This document shows positions 41,719-50,358 of a stretch of 64,000 nucleotides of DNA, in pieces. Both the position numbers and the translations under genes were made by a program. Location: positions 3,224,001-3,288,000 of the forward strand of contig NZ_CP053660.1 in assembly GCF_013177455.1 (NCBI RefSeq), in the 5' to 3' direction. Within the stretch, counting starts at the first letter, position 1. Each line of letters begins with the position of its first letter. The DNA comes from Nocardioides marmotae. GTDB taxonomy: Bacteria; Actinomycetota; Actinomycetes; Propionibacteriales; Nocardioidaceae. The notes beneath the pieces are model-generated. The model had not been told where the DNA came from. It saw only the letters and a program-made list of their open reading frames with translations, and made no database searches.

Positions 41719-43416
41719 TCAGCGCGGGTCGCCAGCGCGGCGTCGCGCGGGCCGGCGGATCACCGATCCGGGCTTGGAGGCCAGCAGCGGGTCGAAGTCC
41801 TCGGTGATCGGCGTCAGGCGCGCCTCGTCGACGAAGACGGCCCCGTCGCGGACCTCCTGGACCAGGTCGCGGCCGAGGACCGCCCCGGCGGTGCCCATGC
41901 CGCCCCAGATCGTGGCGTTGATGCCGAACATGTGCTCGGTGCTGCCGCCGGCGAGGAAGAGGCCCTCGATGTGCGTGCGGACCCGCGGCCGGAACGGGCC
42001 GAGGTTCCGCAGCAGCGGCGCGATGCCGTAGCAGGACCCGTCGGTGGTGAGGGTGAAGCGCTCCTGGGTGATCGGGGTCGAGGCCTCGCAGAAGACCATC
42101 CGCTCGCGCAGGTCGGGGATCATCAGCTCCGCGGTGTCCAGGACCCGCTGGGTGAGCTCCTCCTTGCGCGCCAGGTAGCGCTCGTCGCGGCCGTAGCCCG
42201 CCCCCTCGGCCAGGTCGGACCCGACGTGCCAGAACGCGTGGTCGGCCGGCGCCCAGCTCACCAGCTCCAGCGTGGAGTAGCCCGGCGGCGCGGAGTGGGT
42301 GCCCTCGGGGTCCTTCGCCGTCGGGCAGCTGATGCCGACCGGCATCTGCTCGGGGCAGCGGCCCGCGGCGACCTCGCGGTAGTAGCCGTCGACGTCGTTG
42401 GTGGGCCACACCCAGGCCAGCGGCGGGGTCCCCCGCTCGCGCAGGTCGACGTCGAGCGCGACGTACACCGCGAACATGGGCAGGGTCATCTCGAGCTTGC
42501 GCAGCCTGCGGCGCAGCCGCCGGGTCAGGTGCTCCTCGCCGACCAGGTCGGCCCAGGTCTTCTTGAAGTCCGCGGCCGAGACGACGACCCCGGCACGGAT
42601 CTCCTCGCCGCCGCGCAGGCGTACGCCGCCGGCGCGGCCGTCCTCGATGAGGATCCGCTCGACGCGGGCCTTGGTCCGCACCCGCCCGCCGTGGGTCTGG
42701 ATGACGTCGGTGAGGTGGGCGCCGATGACCTGCCCGCCGCCGCGGGGGTAGTAGGCGCCGGCCTGGAGGTAGTGGTGCAGGAAGCCGGCGTGCATCGCGG
42801 TCGGCGTCCGGTGCGGAGGCCAGGTGTAGTCGCCGTTCTCGGCGAGGATGACCGCCTGCGCGTCGGCGCTCAGCCCGCAGGCGGCCATCAGCGTCGTGAT
42901 CGGCCGGACCCCCCACCGGAGCAGGGCGAGCGGGCGTCGTCGGGGCTGCTCGCCGGCGGCGATGGTGCGCATGATGCCGACGCACCGGCGCAGCCCCGCC
43001 TCCTCGTCGGGGAACGCCGCGACCAGGCGCTCGAGGTAGGTGTCCCAGCCGGTCGGGGTCTGGAAGGTCGTGCCCGGGACCATGATCTGGCAGTGGCCCT
43101 CCGGGCGCTGGCGCAGCCAGTTGATCCGCTCGGTCAGCGCCAGGCCGGACAGCGCGGTCTGCATCCGGCCACCGGGCCCGCACTCGCCGACGTAGTGGGT
43201 GCCGACGTCGAACTCGAACTTGTTGCCGGCCCGGCGGAAGACCTGGGTGCTGCCGCCGACCACCTGGTTGGCCTCGAGCACCAGCACCTTCGATCCGGTG
43301 GCGGCGAGGTACGCGGCGGTGGTCAGCCCGCCGGGTCCAGCCCCCACCACCACCACGTCCCAGCTCTCGGTCCCGGCCTCGGTGACCGGCGGGGGCGGCG
43401 TGGTGGTCTGCGTCAT
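41719..43416 (-). CDS. FAD-dependent oxidoreductase, phytoene desaturase / retinol saturase-like
   Basis: A 565-residue flavoprotein. The dinucleotide-binding motif VVVVGAGPGGLTTAAYL is near residue 21, followed by LEANQVVGGSTQVFRRAG, and the C-terminal FAD site is GLFLAGGSTEHMFGINATIW. The overall pattern, with DVGTHYVGE and YYPRGGGQVIGAHL, resembles carotenoid isomerases (CrtISO) and all-trans-retinol 13,14-reductases. No other carotenoid gene is nearby, so the substrate may be a fatty acid, isoprenoid or sterol side chain. A 17-bp palindrome lies 24 bases upstream, and a TetR gene ends 102 bp upstream on the same strand. Confidence 0.85.
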   Translation of the reverse strand: MTQTTTPPPPVTEAGTESWDVVVVGAGPGGLTTAAYLAATGSKVLVLEANQVVGGSTQVFRRAGNKFEFDVGTHYVGECGPGGRMQTALSGLALTERINWLRQRPEGHCQIMVPGTTFQTPTGWDTYLERLVAAFPDEEAGLRRCVGIMRTIAAGEQPRRRPLALLRWGVRPITTLMAACGLSADAQAVILAENGDYTWPPHRTPTAMHAGFLHHYLQAGAYYPRGGGQVIGAHLTDVIQTHGGRVRTKARVERILIEDGRAGGVRLRGGEEIRAGVVVSAADFKKTWADLVGEEHLTRRLRRRLRKLEMTLPMFAVYVALDVDLRERGTPPLAWVWPTNDVDGYYREVAAGRCPEQMPVGISCPTAKDPEGTHSAPPGYSTLELVSWAPADHAFWHVGSDLAEGAGYGRDERYLARKEELTQRVLDTAELMIPDLRERMVFCEASTPITQERFTLTTDGSCYGIAPLLRNLGPFRPRVRTHIEGLFLAGGSTEHMFGINATIWGGMGTAGAVLGRDLVQEVRDGAVFVDEARLTPITEDFDPLLASKPGSVIRRPARRRAGDPR

Positions 43417-43439
43417 GGTGGATCGCTTTCGAGAGATAT

Positions 43440-43456
43440 CTGGAGTCGGACTCCAG
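43440..43456. promoter_or_regulatory. Palindromic operator before the flavoprotein gene
   Basis: CTGGAGT-CGG-ACTCCAG is a perfect 7-3-7 inverted repeat 24 bases before the ATG at 43416. It has the size and symmetry of a TetR operator, and a TetR gene lies directly upstream. Confidence 0.6.
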
Positions 43457-43518
43457 TTAACTCCGTCCCGTGCCGTCGCGCCAGGAGTCCCCGCGGTCGG
43501 CCCACAGCAGCCGGCCGA

Positions 43519-44193
43519 TCAGGACGGCGGGATCAGGCCCTCGAGCAGGGTCAGCCCGGCCTCGATGACCGCCTGCTCGACCCGAGCGGGCGGGAGGGCC
43601 AGCTCGTCGCGACGCAGCGCCAGGGCGGCGACGCCGTTCCAGGCGCCGAAGAGGAAGTAGGACAGCTGCTCGGGGTCGACCGGACGGATCGCGCCGGCCT
43701 CCACCGCCTCGCGGATGCTCTGCTCGAACTCCCGGCGCAGCCGGCTGAACCGCGCGACGACCTCGTCCTCGACCGGCGTCCGCGGGCCGCGCCCGCCGGT
43801 GACGTTGAGGTAGGTCACCACCACCGGGTGGTCGAGGAGCAGGCGCAGGTAGGCGGCGCCGACGCCGGCGAAGCGCTCCAGCGGCGAGGTGTCAGCGGCG
43901 TACGCCGCGCGCAGCGCCTCGGTGGCCACGGCCAGGACCCGCTCGGTGACCGCGGCCACGAGCGCGTCCTTGGTGCCGAAGTGCACGTAGACCGAGGCGG
44001 CCGAGATGCCGGCCCGGGCCGCGACGTCCTCGACCCTGATCTCCTCGGGTGCGCGCTCGGAGAGCAGGTGCTCGGCGGCGTCGAGCAGCTGGGTGCGGGT
44101 GCGCTCTCGGCGGCGCGACCCCCGGGCGGCGGCCTCGGCGACCCCGCCGACCGGGGCAGCGGGGCTCCCGGTGTCGTCGTCCACGGTGGCCAC
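43519..44193 (-). CDS. TetR family transcriptional regulator
   Basis: A 224-residue regulator with a disordered start of ~25 residues, the TetR DNA-binding domain (RTRTQLLDAAEHLLSE, VEDVAARAGISAASVYVHFG, KDALVAAVTERVL) and a helical ligand domain. The start is a GTG at 44193, with a second GTG three codons later. It lies upstream of the flavoprotein gene in the same direction and probably represses it through the palindrome at 43440-43456. Divergent from the hemerythrin-like gene across a 280-bp gap. Confidence 0.9.
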   Translation of the reverse strand: MATVDDDTGSPAAPVGGVAEAAARGSRRRERTRTQLLDAAEHLLSERAPEEIRVEDVAARAGISAASVYVHFGTKDALVAAVTERVLAVATEALRAAYAADTSPLERFAGVGAAYLRLLLDHPVVVTYLNVTGGRGPRTPVEDEVVARFSRLRREFEQSIREAVEAGAIRPVDPEQLSYFLFGAWNGVAALALRRDELALPPARVEQAVIEAGLTLLEGLIPPS

Positions 44194-44239
44194 CCTAGGG
44201 ACACCGACCGCTCCCCCACACGATCCGCCGTCAATCCTC

Positions 44240-44269
44240 TTGACCGCCGGCGGCGGGCCTTCCTACCGT
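44240..44269 (+). promoter_or_regulatory. Candidate sigma-A-type promoter of the hemerythrin gene
   Basis: TTGACC (44240-44245), an 18-base spacer and TACCGT (44264-44269). The -35 is also the right arm of GTCAA-TCCTC-TTGAC (44230-44244), a 5-5-5 inverted repeat that could be an operator. The implied leader to the ATG at 44474 is about 200 bases and shows nothing else I can name. Confidence 0.4.
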
Positions 44270-44473
44270 CGAGGGACCTCCACGTTCCACCTCGGACGAC
44301 GCCTGCGCCCTGCACCCGCCCCGCGGGCCAGGGCGGGACGTCCACACGAGCGACGTCCCGCCGGTCGCCTCCGGCCCTGTCGCCCTCGCGGGTCCTCGGC
44401 CCGGTCACGGTGCGTGTCCGCACCGCGGGTCCGACGAGCCGCCCCCGCCGTCACCTCCCCGAGGAGTCCGACC

Positions 44474-45112
44474 ATGACCGAGCACCTGACCATGAACACC
44501 GTCATCCACGCCGCCTTCCGGCGGGACATCGCGCGTTTCGACGCCGCACTCGCCTCCTTCCCCGACGGCTCCCAGGCGCGGGCCGACCAGCTGGTGGGGG
44601 CCTGGGACTTCTTCGAGGAACAGCTCCACGACCACCACGACTTCGAGGAGGAGTACTTCTGGCCCGCGCTGCGCCAGACCGACGCCGACCTGACCTCGCT
44701 CGCCGCCCTCGACGGCGAGCACCAGGCGATGCGCGACGCCCTCGACGTCGCCAGCCGGGAGGTGCGGGCGCTGCGGGCCACGCCGACCCCCGCGCAGGCC
44801 GCCGCCGCCCGGACGGCGGTCGCACAGCTCTCGACCGTCCTCCTCGACCACCTCGCCCACGAGGAGCGCGACCTCGAGCCGATCACGGCGGCCTACCAGG
44901 ACGCGCCCTCGATGAAGGCGGCCCTCAAGCAGGTCAAGCGGGCGCACTTCTCGAGCATGGGCAACCTCGTCGAGTGGCTGCGCGACGGCGCCGACGCCTC
45001 CGACGTGGCAGCCATGCACCAGCAGGTGCCGGCACCGGTCGCCTTCGCCTTCGCCAAGGTCGCGGGCGGGCGCTACCGGCGCGAGATCGCCCCGACCTGG
45101 CGCGTCGGCTGA
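44474..45112 (+). CDS. Hemerythrin-domain protein
   Basis: A 212-residue four-helix-bundle protein. The diiron ligands of the hemerythrin family are visible as HDHHDFEEEYFWPAL in helix 2, DGEHQAM in helix 3 and HLAHEERDLEP in helix 4. The ~60 C-terminal residues form an extra helical tail common in actinobacterial members. Roles include oxygen, nitric oxide or iron sensing and storage. The ATG follows GAGGAG. It is followed by a MarR gene in the same direction 158 bp away. Confidence 0.88.
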   Translation: MTEHLTMNTVIHAAFRRDIARFDAALASFPDGSQARADQLVGAWDFFEEQLHDHHDFEEEYFWPALRQTDADLTSLAALDGEHQAMRDALDVASREVRALRATPTPAQAAAARTAVAQLSTVLLDHLAHEERDLEPITAAYQDAPSMKAALKQVKRAHFSSMGNLVEWLRDGADASDVAAMHQQVPAPVAFAFAKVAGGRYRREIAPTWRVG

Positions 45113-45270
45113 TCGCCCCTCTCGAGGACGAGGGCGGTGCGCGTCGGCCGTCCGCGACGTGACCTTCTTCTTCGACGAGCCGGCCTCGGACCTCGCGCCG
45201 GCGCGGCGGTAGAGTCCGCGCCGGCGGGCCGACGCCCGCCGACACCTGCGGCTCGTGCGGAAAGGCGGCC

Positions 45271-45711
45271 ATGAGCGAGACCAGCCTCGACGCCAGCGAG
45301 GCGTGGCAAGCCCTGGTCCACGCGCACGACCGGCTCATCCGCGTCTTCGAGGCCCACCTCAAGGACGAGCACGGACTGACCAGGCCCAAGTTCGACGTCC
45401 TGCGGCGCCTCCTCGAGGCGGACGGGTACCGCACGCGCATGCAGGAGCTGGCCCAGGCGATCTTCTACAGCAGCGGCTCCGCGACCAAGGTGATCGACCG
45501 CCTCGTCGAACGGGACCTCGTCGAGCGCAGCGCTCACGACCGCGACCGGCGGGTCGTCTTCGTGTCCCTGACCCCCGCGGGGCTCGACCTCGCCCGCAAG
45601 GCCGTGGCGGGGCACCGCGAGCTGGCCCGCACGAGCATCGCACCGTTCCAGAGTGCGGCCGAGGCCCACCACGTGCTCACCTACCTGCGCCGCCTCGCCG
45701 ACGGCACGTAA
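45271..45711 (+). CDS. MarR family transcriptional regulator
   Basis: A 146-residue regulator with the MarR winged helix: LTRPKFDVLRRLLEADG, RMQELAQAIFYSSGSATKVI for the recognition region, and the wing DRDRRVVFVSLTPAG. The start has GGAAAGG upstream. A TAGAGT at 45210-45215 could be the -10. It lies between the hemerythrin gene and the pilus locus, separated from the latter by a 242-bp region of repeats and an AT-rich promoter; whether it controls either is unknown. Confidence 0.9.
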   Translation: MSETSLDASEAWQALVHAHDRLIRVFEAHLKDEHGLTRPKFDVLRRLLEADGYRTRMQELAQAIFYSSGSATKVIDRLVERDLVERSAHDRDRRVVFVSLTPAGLDLARKAVAGHRELARTSIAPFQSAAEAHHVLTYLRRLADGT

Positions 45712-45740
45712 CCACCGGCGGCCCTGCGAGCCGCCCCCGG

Positions 45741-45810
45741 CTGATCCCCCGGCCCCGGCCGATCCCCCGGCCCCTGCTGATCCCCTGCCGATCCCTGCTG
45801 ATCTCCGGGC
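45741..45810. repeat. Imperfect tandem repeats downstream of the MarR gene
   Basis: Two ~18-bp units, CTGATCCCCCGGCCCCGG and CCGATCCCCCGGCCCCTG, are followed by shorter decayed copies built on CTGATCC/CCGATCC. They are in direct orientation without unique spacers, so this is slippage DNA and not an array. Confidence 0.7.
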
Positions 45811-45856
45811 CCAGCCGAGGGCGCCGGGCGGGCACCCCACCCCCGCCTACCCGCCG

Positions 45857-45906
45857 GTATCTGCCGTATCTATAGTTGCCGCTGCAGATATCGCAGAAGC
45901 AGATTT
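45857..45906 (+). promoter_or_regulatory. AT-rich promoter island of the pilus operon
   Basis: This ~50-bp stretch is clearly poorer in GC than its surroundings. It has GTATCT twice (45857 and 45866), TATAGT at 45871-45876 as a possible -10, the inverted repeat TATCTGC (45858-45864) with GCAGATA (45884-45890), and another GCAGAT at 45899-45904. It is likely the promoter and operator of the tip-adhesin/pilin/sortase operon. Confidence 0.5.
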
Positions 45907-45953
45907 CTCGAGTTGTCGGTGAACCAGCACGCCTCACACCGGGAGTTCGACAG

Positions 45954-48698
45954 ATGAGCCACCACCGAGAGCGCCGGGCCTGCCGCCGCGGCGTACGGAT
46001 CGCCGCGGCGCTGGCCCTGGCCGCCACCGGGCTGACGACCGTCGACGTCGCCTCCGGCCGACAGACGGCCGACGCCGCCTTTGCGGACCACCCCACGAGC
46101 AAGGGCAGGTACGTCGACGTCATCGACTGGATCCAGTGGGGGTCCCGCAACAACGAGGTCGTCCTTCGGAACCCTCAGAGCACGAAGACCGTGACCTCGA
46201 CCCGGCGGATCGGCGACGAGACCCTCCGGGTCGCCTGCACCATCAGCGGGCTGCGCTGGGAGGTGTCGCTCGGCACCGGCGACAACGGCGCCAACTCCGG
46301 CGAGACACTCACCCCGCCCCTGGTCGCCTACAAGCCGGGCAGCTGGGCGGGCGACGCCCTGGACGACCTGTACAACGTCGGCGGCCCCGGCTACGCCGTA
46401 CAGACGCCGGGCAGGACACCGACCTACCCCGACGACTACCGCAATCCCAACGAGATGGTGATCGGGCTCGGCAACCCCAACCCGGGCGTGCCCGACAGCG
46501 CGCCCGCCCCGGTCACCGCCGCGGAGACCGACGGCGCCCGGATGTCGTTCGACTTCGCCTGCAGCGCCACCCTCGACGGCGAGCCGATGCCGCTGGAGGG
46601 GATCGTCTTCGCGGATGCGGAGGCCTCCAGCTCCCGCAACCCGGCCTTCCAGGGGAACAACATCGGCCCGGAGTGGGTCCAGGCCAACGCCACCGACCCG
46701 AACGCGACGTGGCGACTGCTGGAGCAGGAGCGCACCTGCACGCAGGCATCGAGCGTGGCGACCTGGCAGGGCAGCGCCCTGCGCATGGGGGTCGACGGGC
46801 AGGAGTGCAGCAACCAGAACGGCTACGAATGGCCCACCCCCGACCCCAACGGCCACGGGCCGACCGCGGTGGCGTTCCTGGAGAACACCTCCGACGCCAC
46901 CCAGGTGTCCGCCCGGGTGGAGACCCAGGGGCGTGGCTACAGCGCGATCGCGCTGGGCTACGTGCTCGCCAGCGACTTCGGTGACGCCCCCGCCAGCTAC
47001 GGCGAGGCGGGCGCACTGCTCCACCCCCAGTGGACCGACGGCGAGATTCGCAGGGGCGTCACGACCAACCTGTCCACGGCCCCGCAGGCGCGCTACCAGC
47101 TGCCGATGCGAAGCATCCTGGGCGACAGCGTCGACGCCGAGCCGAGCCACCGAAGCACGGCCGCGGCCGACGGTGACGACGTCGACGGCACCGCCGACGA
47201 GGACGGCCTGGGCGCCTCGAGCCTGGCCCGTGACGGGTTCGCCCTGCCCGCGGGGCTGTTCGACGCGTCGAGCTCGCAGCCCTTCGTCGTCGAGGACGTC
47301 GCCTGCTACGGCCCGAGCACCGGGACGTCGTACGTGTCGGCCTGGATCGACTGGAACGGCAACGGGTCCTTCGACCCCGGCGAGCGCTCGGCCACCGCGG
47401 AATGCGCGGCGGGCGGCCCGCACAGCGTCGACCTGGCGTGGACGGTGCCGGCCGGCTCCAGCCCTGCCGCCACCCACACCTACCTCCGGGTCCGGATCGC
47501 CGAGGACCGCGCGACCGCCGAGAAGCCCCTGGGCATCTCGCAGCGCGGCGAGGTCGAGGACTACCGCCTCGAGGTGCCCGCCCGCCTGCGGGTGGACAAG
47601 ACCTGGGTCGTCGACGGCGAGCGCCACCCGCACGGCAGCCAGCCCGAGGGGCTCGTGGCCCGTCCCACGCTCGAGCCGACGGCCGGCACCGACCCCGAGT
47701 GGGGCGTGTGGCAGGCCGGCCACCAGCCCGGTGACGAGGTCCGGATCGGCGAGAGCGTCGTGATCGACGACGCCGTCGCCGGCTGCACGATCACCCGCAG
47801 CACCCTCACCGGCGACGGCCTGCCGAGCGGCGGCGTGGACCTGCAGAACGGAACGGCGACCGCGTCGGTGACGCTCCCGCAGTCGGTGAACCGCTACGAG
47901 ATCACCAACGAGGTCACCTGCGCCCAGCGGCTCACCCTGATCAAGGAGGTCGAGTACGGCGACCGGTCGCCGACCGACTGGCGTCTCTCGGCAACCGGCC
48001 CGGCGGACGCGCTGGCCGGCCACCAGGACGCGGCGAGCGGCACCACCGTCGAGGTCTCCGCGGACGTCGCCTACCGGCTCAGCGAGCGCGGTCCCGACGA
48101 GTACGTCCCCACCGAGGAGGGCTGGCAGTGCGTCGACGCGCGCACGGATCGCCCCGTCGATGCGACCGGGGACGAGGTCACCCTGCGCCCCGGCCAGGAC
48201 GTCTCCTGCCTGATCGCCAACACCACGGCCCGGTTGTCCCTCCTCAAGCAGGTCGAGAACGGCGACGCCGAGCCGGACGACTGGACCCTGGCGGCGCAGC
48301 CGGGATCCTCGGGGCTCGATCTCGCCGACCACGAGACGCCGGGCGCGGCGTCGCTGGACGGCGCCCCCACCTGGGAGGTCCGTCCGGGCGAGCCCTACCG
48401 GATCAGCGAGCGCCCCACGGACACCGCACCCGACGGCTACCACCTCGACCGGGTCGAGCTCAGCACGGACGGCGGTAGCACGTGGCGCGCGGTCGACCCC
48501 GACGATGCGGTCACCGTCCCGGCCGGGACCCACGCCGTCTACCGCTTCGTCAACCAGTCGGTGCCGTCCCTCGCGCTGCCGACGACCGGTGGTCTCGGCC
48601 GCGACGCCTACCTCGCGGGCGGGGTGCTCCTGCTCTCCCTCGGGGCACTCCTCGGCCTCCGACGCGGCGCTCGCGCCCGCCGAGCCCGCCGCACCTGA
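45954..48698 (+). CDS. LPXTG-anchored CshA/GEVED-type adhesin, probable pilus tip protein
   Basis: A 914-residue surface protein. It has a signal peptide (basic start, hydrophobic stretch to ~residue 30, cleavage near 40-44), a CshA-like non-repetitive adhesin domain (~50-340) and the segment DFGDAPASYGEAG (341-353). A GEVED-type domain follows, with AWIDWNGNGSFDPGE and its GEVEDYRLEV hallmark at 532-541. After ~120 residues come two similar prealbumin-like units (~659-756 and ~760-869; TLIKEVEYGDRSPTDW and SLLKQVENGDAEPDDW). The sorting signal LPTTG is at 875-879 with a membrane helix and a basic tail. The ATG has GGGAG upstream. First gene of the pilus operon; sortase C should attach it at the pilus tip. 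Confidence 0.88.
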   Translation: MSHHRERRACRRGVRIAAALALAATGLTTVDVASGRQTADAAFADHPTSKGRYVDVIDWIQWGSRNNEVVLRNPQSTKTVTSTRRIGDETLRVACTISGLRWEVSLGTGDNGANSGETLTPPLVAYKPGSWAGDALDDLYNVGGPGYAVQTPGRTPTYPDDYRNPNEMVIGLGNPNPGVPDSAPAPVTAAETDGARMSFDFACSATLDGEPMPLEGIVFADAEASSSRNPAFQGNNIGPEWVQANATDPNATWRLLEQERTCTQASSVATWQGSALRMGVDGQECSNQNGYEWPTPDPNGHGPTAVAFLENTSDATQVSARVETQGRGYSAIALGYVLASDFGDAPASYGEAGALLHPQWTDGEIRRGVTTNLSTAPQARYQLPMRSILGDSVDAEPSHRSTAAADGDDVDGTADEDGLGASSLARDGFALPAGLFDASSSQPFVVEDVACYGPSTGTSYVSAWIDWNGNGSFDPGERSATAECAAGGPHSVDLAWTVPAGSSPAATHTYLRVRIAEDRATAEKPLGISQRGEVEDYRLEVPARLRVDKTWVVDGERHPHGSQPEGLVARPTLEPTAGTDPEWGVWQAGHQPGDEVRIGESVVIDDAVAGCTITRSTLTGDGLPSGGVDLQNGTATASVTLPQSVNRYEITNEVTCAQRLTLIKEVEYGDRSPTDWRLSATGPADALAGHQDAASGTTVEVSADVAYRLSERGPDEYVPTEEGWQCVDARTDRPVDATGDEVTLRPGQDVSCLIANTTARLSLLKQVENGDAEPDDWTLAAQPGSSGLDLADHETPGAASLDGAPTWEVRPGEPYRISERPTDTAPDGYHLDRVELSTDGGSTWRAVDPDDAVTVPAGTHAVYRFVNQSVPSLALPTTGGLGRDAYLAGGVLLLSLGALLGLRRGARARRARRT

Positions 48699-48806
48699 CC
48701 CCCACCGGCACCACGTCCGGTGGCCCCACAGCCAGCGCCACGACCGTGGCGCGAGGGTCGTCCGGGTGCGCTCAGCAGCCCGGACGCCAGGAAGGAATGG
48801 ATACCC

Positions 48807-50333
48807 GTGTCACACACAGGCAGGACCCGGAGGAGGCGCTTCCTCACCATGCTCGCCGCCGGGACGCTCACCCTGGGGGCCGCCCTGGGGATGGCGACCG
48901 GCGCGACCGCAGCGCCCAGCTTCGGCAACATCGACGAGGACGCCACCGGCTCGATCATCGTGCACAAGCACGAGAACCAGGTCGGCACCGGCGCCGAGCA
49001 GAACCCCGACGGCACCGGGACCCCGATCCCGTCCGCGCCGGTCGCAGGCGTGGAGTTCACCGCCTACGAGATCCTCGACGCCGACGGCACGCCCGTCGAC
49101 CTCACCGTCCCCCGCAACTGGGACCACCTCGACGACCTCGAGGTGTCCGCCGACGGCAAGACCCTGACCGGTGGCCCCGGCGCGCCGAGCGGCCCGTGGA
49201 CCGTCGGTGCCGCGAAGGACGCCGGCACCACCGGCGCCGACGGCACGACCCGCCTCGACCTCGACCGGATCGGCGCGTACGTCGTCGTCGAGACCGACGC
49301 GCCCACGTCCGTCGTCCAGCGGGCCCACCCGTTCATCGTCACCATCCCGCTCCCGTACGAGGACGGCTGGCTCTACGACGTGCACGTCTACCCCAAGAAC
49401 GGCCTCGTGGACATCACCAAGTCGGTCACCGCGCAGCCCGCTGACGGCCTCGGCCTGGGCAGCACGGTCTCCTTCCCGGTGACCACCCGGGTGCCCGGCC
49501 TCGCCCCCGGCACCGCCTTCGACAGCTACGTGGTGCAGGACGTCCTCGACCCGCGCCTGGGCTCGGTCGGCGTCGCAAGCGTCACCCTCGACGGCGCGAA
49601 GGTCGACGCCTCCTACTACACCGTCGAGGTCGACGGCAACACCGTGCGCGTCGTCTTCACCCCCGCCGGCCTGACCTGGCTGGCCACCCAGGCCGACCAG
49701 CGGCTCGTGACGACCTTCGAGGGCACCGTGGAGTCGATCGGCAACGGCACGATCACCAACGAGGCGACCGTGTTCGTCAACGACCCCACCGAGACCAACG
49801 GGCTCACCTCCAACACGGTCGAGACCAGCTGGGGCGACCTCGTCATCAAGAAGACCGACGCCGCCAGCCCCGGGACCGGCCTGGCGGGCGCGCAGTTCCA
49901 GGTCTACGCCGCCGCCGACCCCTACGCCACGAGCTGCACCGCGGCCACTCCCACCGGGTCGCCGCTGACCGTGGACGGGAAGTCCACCTTCACCTCGGAC
50001 GCGGACGGCAAGATCTCCGTCGACGGACTGTTCGTCAGCGACAGCGTCAACGAGAAGGCGAGCGCGACCACGCGGTGCTACGTCCTCAAGGAGGTCCAGG
50101 CCCCGGCCGGCTTCGTCACCCCGAGCGGCGACGACGCCTACACCCCGGTCGCGGTCAGCACCGGCGCCACCACCGGCGTCGACGTCACCATCGAGAACGT
50201 GCAGCAGGTCGTGCCCCCGCTGCCCGACACCGGTGGCGAGGGTCGCGCGGCGCTGCTCGCGGCCGGAGCCCTCGTGCTCGGCCTGGCACTGACGCTCTCG
50301 GTGGCCACGCGCCGTCGTGCGGCGCGGTCCTGA
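48807..50333 (+). CDS. Major pilin, SpaH/FimA-type with isopeptide D2 domain
   Basis: A 508-residue backbone pilin. After the signal peptide (RRRRFL start, cleavage near AAA at ~36) come Ig-like pilin domains. The pilin motif is WLYDVHVYPKN at 188-198, with K197 as the expected lysine for sortase cross-linking. The last domain holds the E-box YVLKEVQAP (E429) that forms an internal isopeptide bond, and the sorting signal LPDTG is at 472-476, followed by a membrane helix and RRRAARS. The GTG start has GGAAGGA upstream. It lies 108 bp after the adhesin gene and just before the sortase. Confidence 0.92.
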   Translation: MSHTGRTRRRRFLTMLAAGTLTLGAALGMATGATAAPSFGNIDEDATGSIIVHKHENQVGTGAEQNPDGTGTPIPSAPVAGVEFTAYEILDADGTPVDLTVPRNWDHLDDLEVSADGKTLTGGPGAPSGPWTVGAAKDAGTTGADGTTRLDLDRIGAYVVVETDAPTSVVQRAHPFIVTIPLPYEDGWLYDVHVYPKNGLVDITKSVTAQPADGLGLGSTVSFPVTTRVPGLAPGTAFDSYVVQDVLDPRLGSVGVASVTLDGAKVDASYYTVEVDGNTVRVVFTPAGLTWLATQADQRLVTTFEGTVESIGNGTITNEATVFVNDPTETNGLTSNTVETSWGDLVIKKTDAASPGTGLAGAQFQVYAAADPYATSCTAATPTGSPLTVDGKSTFTSDADGKISVDGLFVSDSVNEKASATTRCYVLKEVQAPAGFVTPSGDDAYTPVAVSTGATTGVDVTIENVQQVVPPLPDTGGEGRAALLAAGALVLGLALTLSVATRRRAARS

Positions 50334-50358
50334 CCGACGAGCGAGTCGTCAGGTGCCG

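Noticed and set aside
37818..41807. A 1329-codon plus-strand frame
   Set aside because: It spans four clear minus-strand genes (permease, ATPase, regulator, kinase), and its translation is low-complexity Ser/Arg/Ala sequence.
45741..45810. Possible CRISPR-like array
   Set aside because: The repeats are contiguous, decayed and lack spacers; there are no cas genes.
45870..48533. An 887-codon minus-strand frame opposite the adhesin
   Set aside because: The adhesin frame has a signal peptide, GEVED motif and sorting signal; the opposite frame has none.
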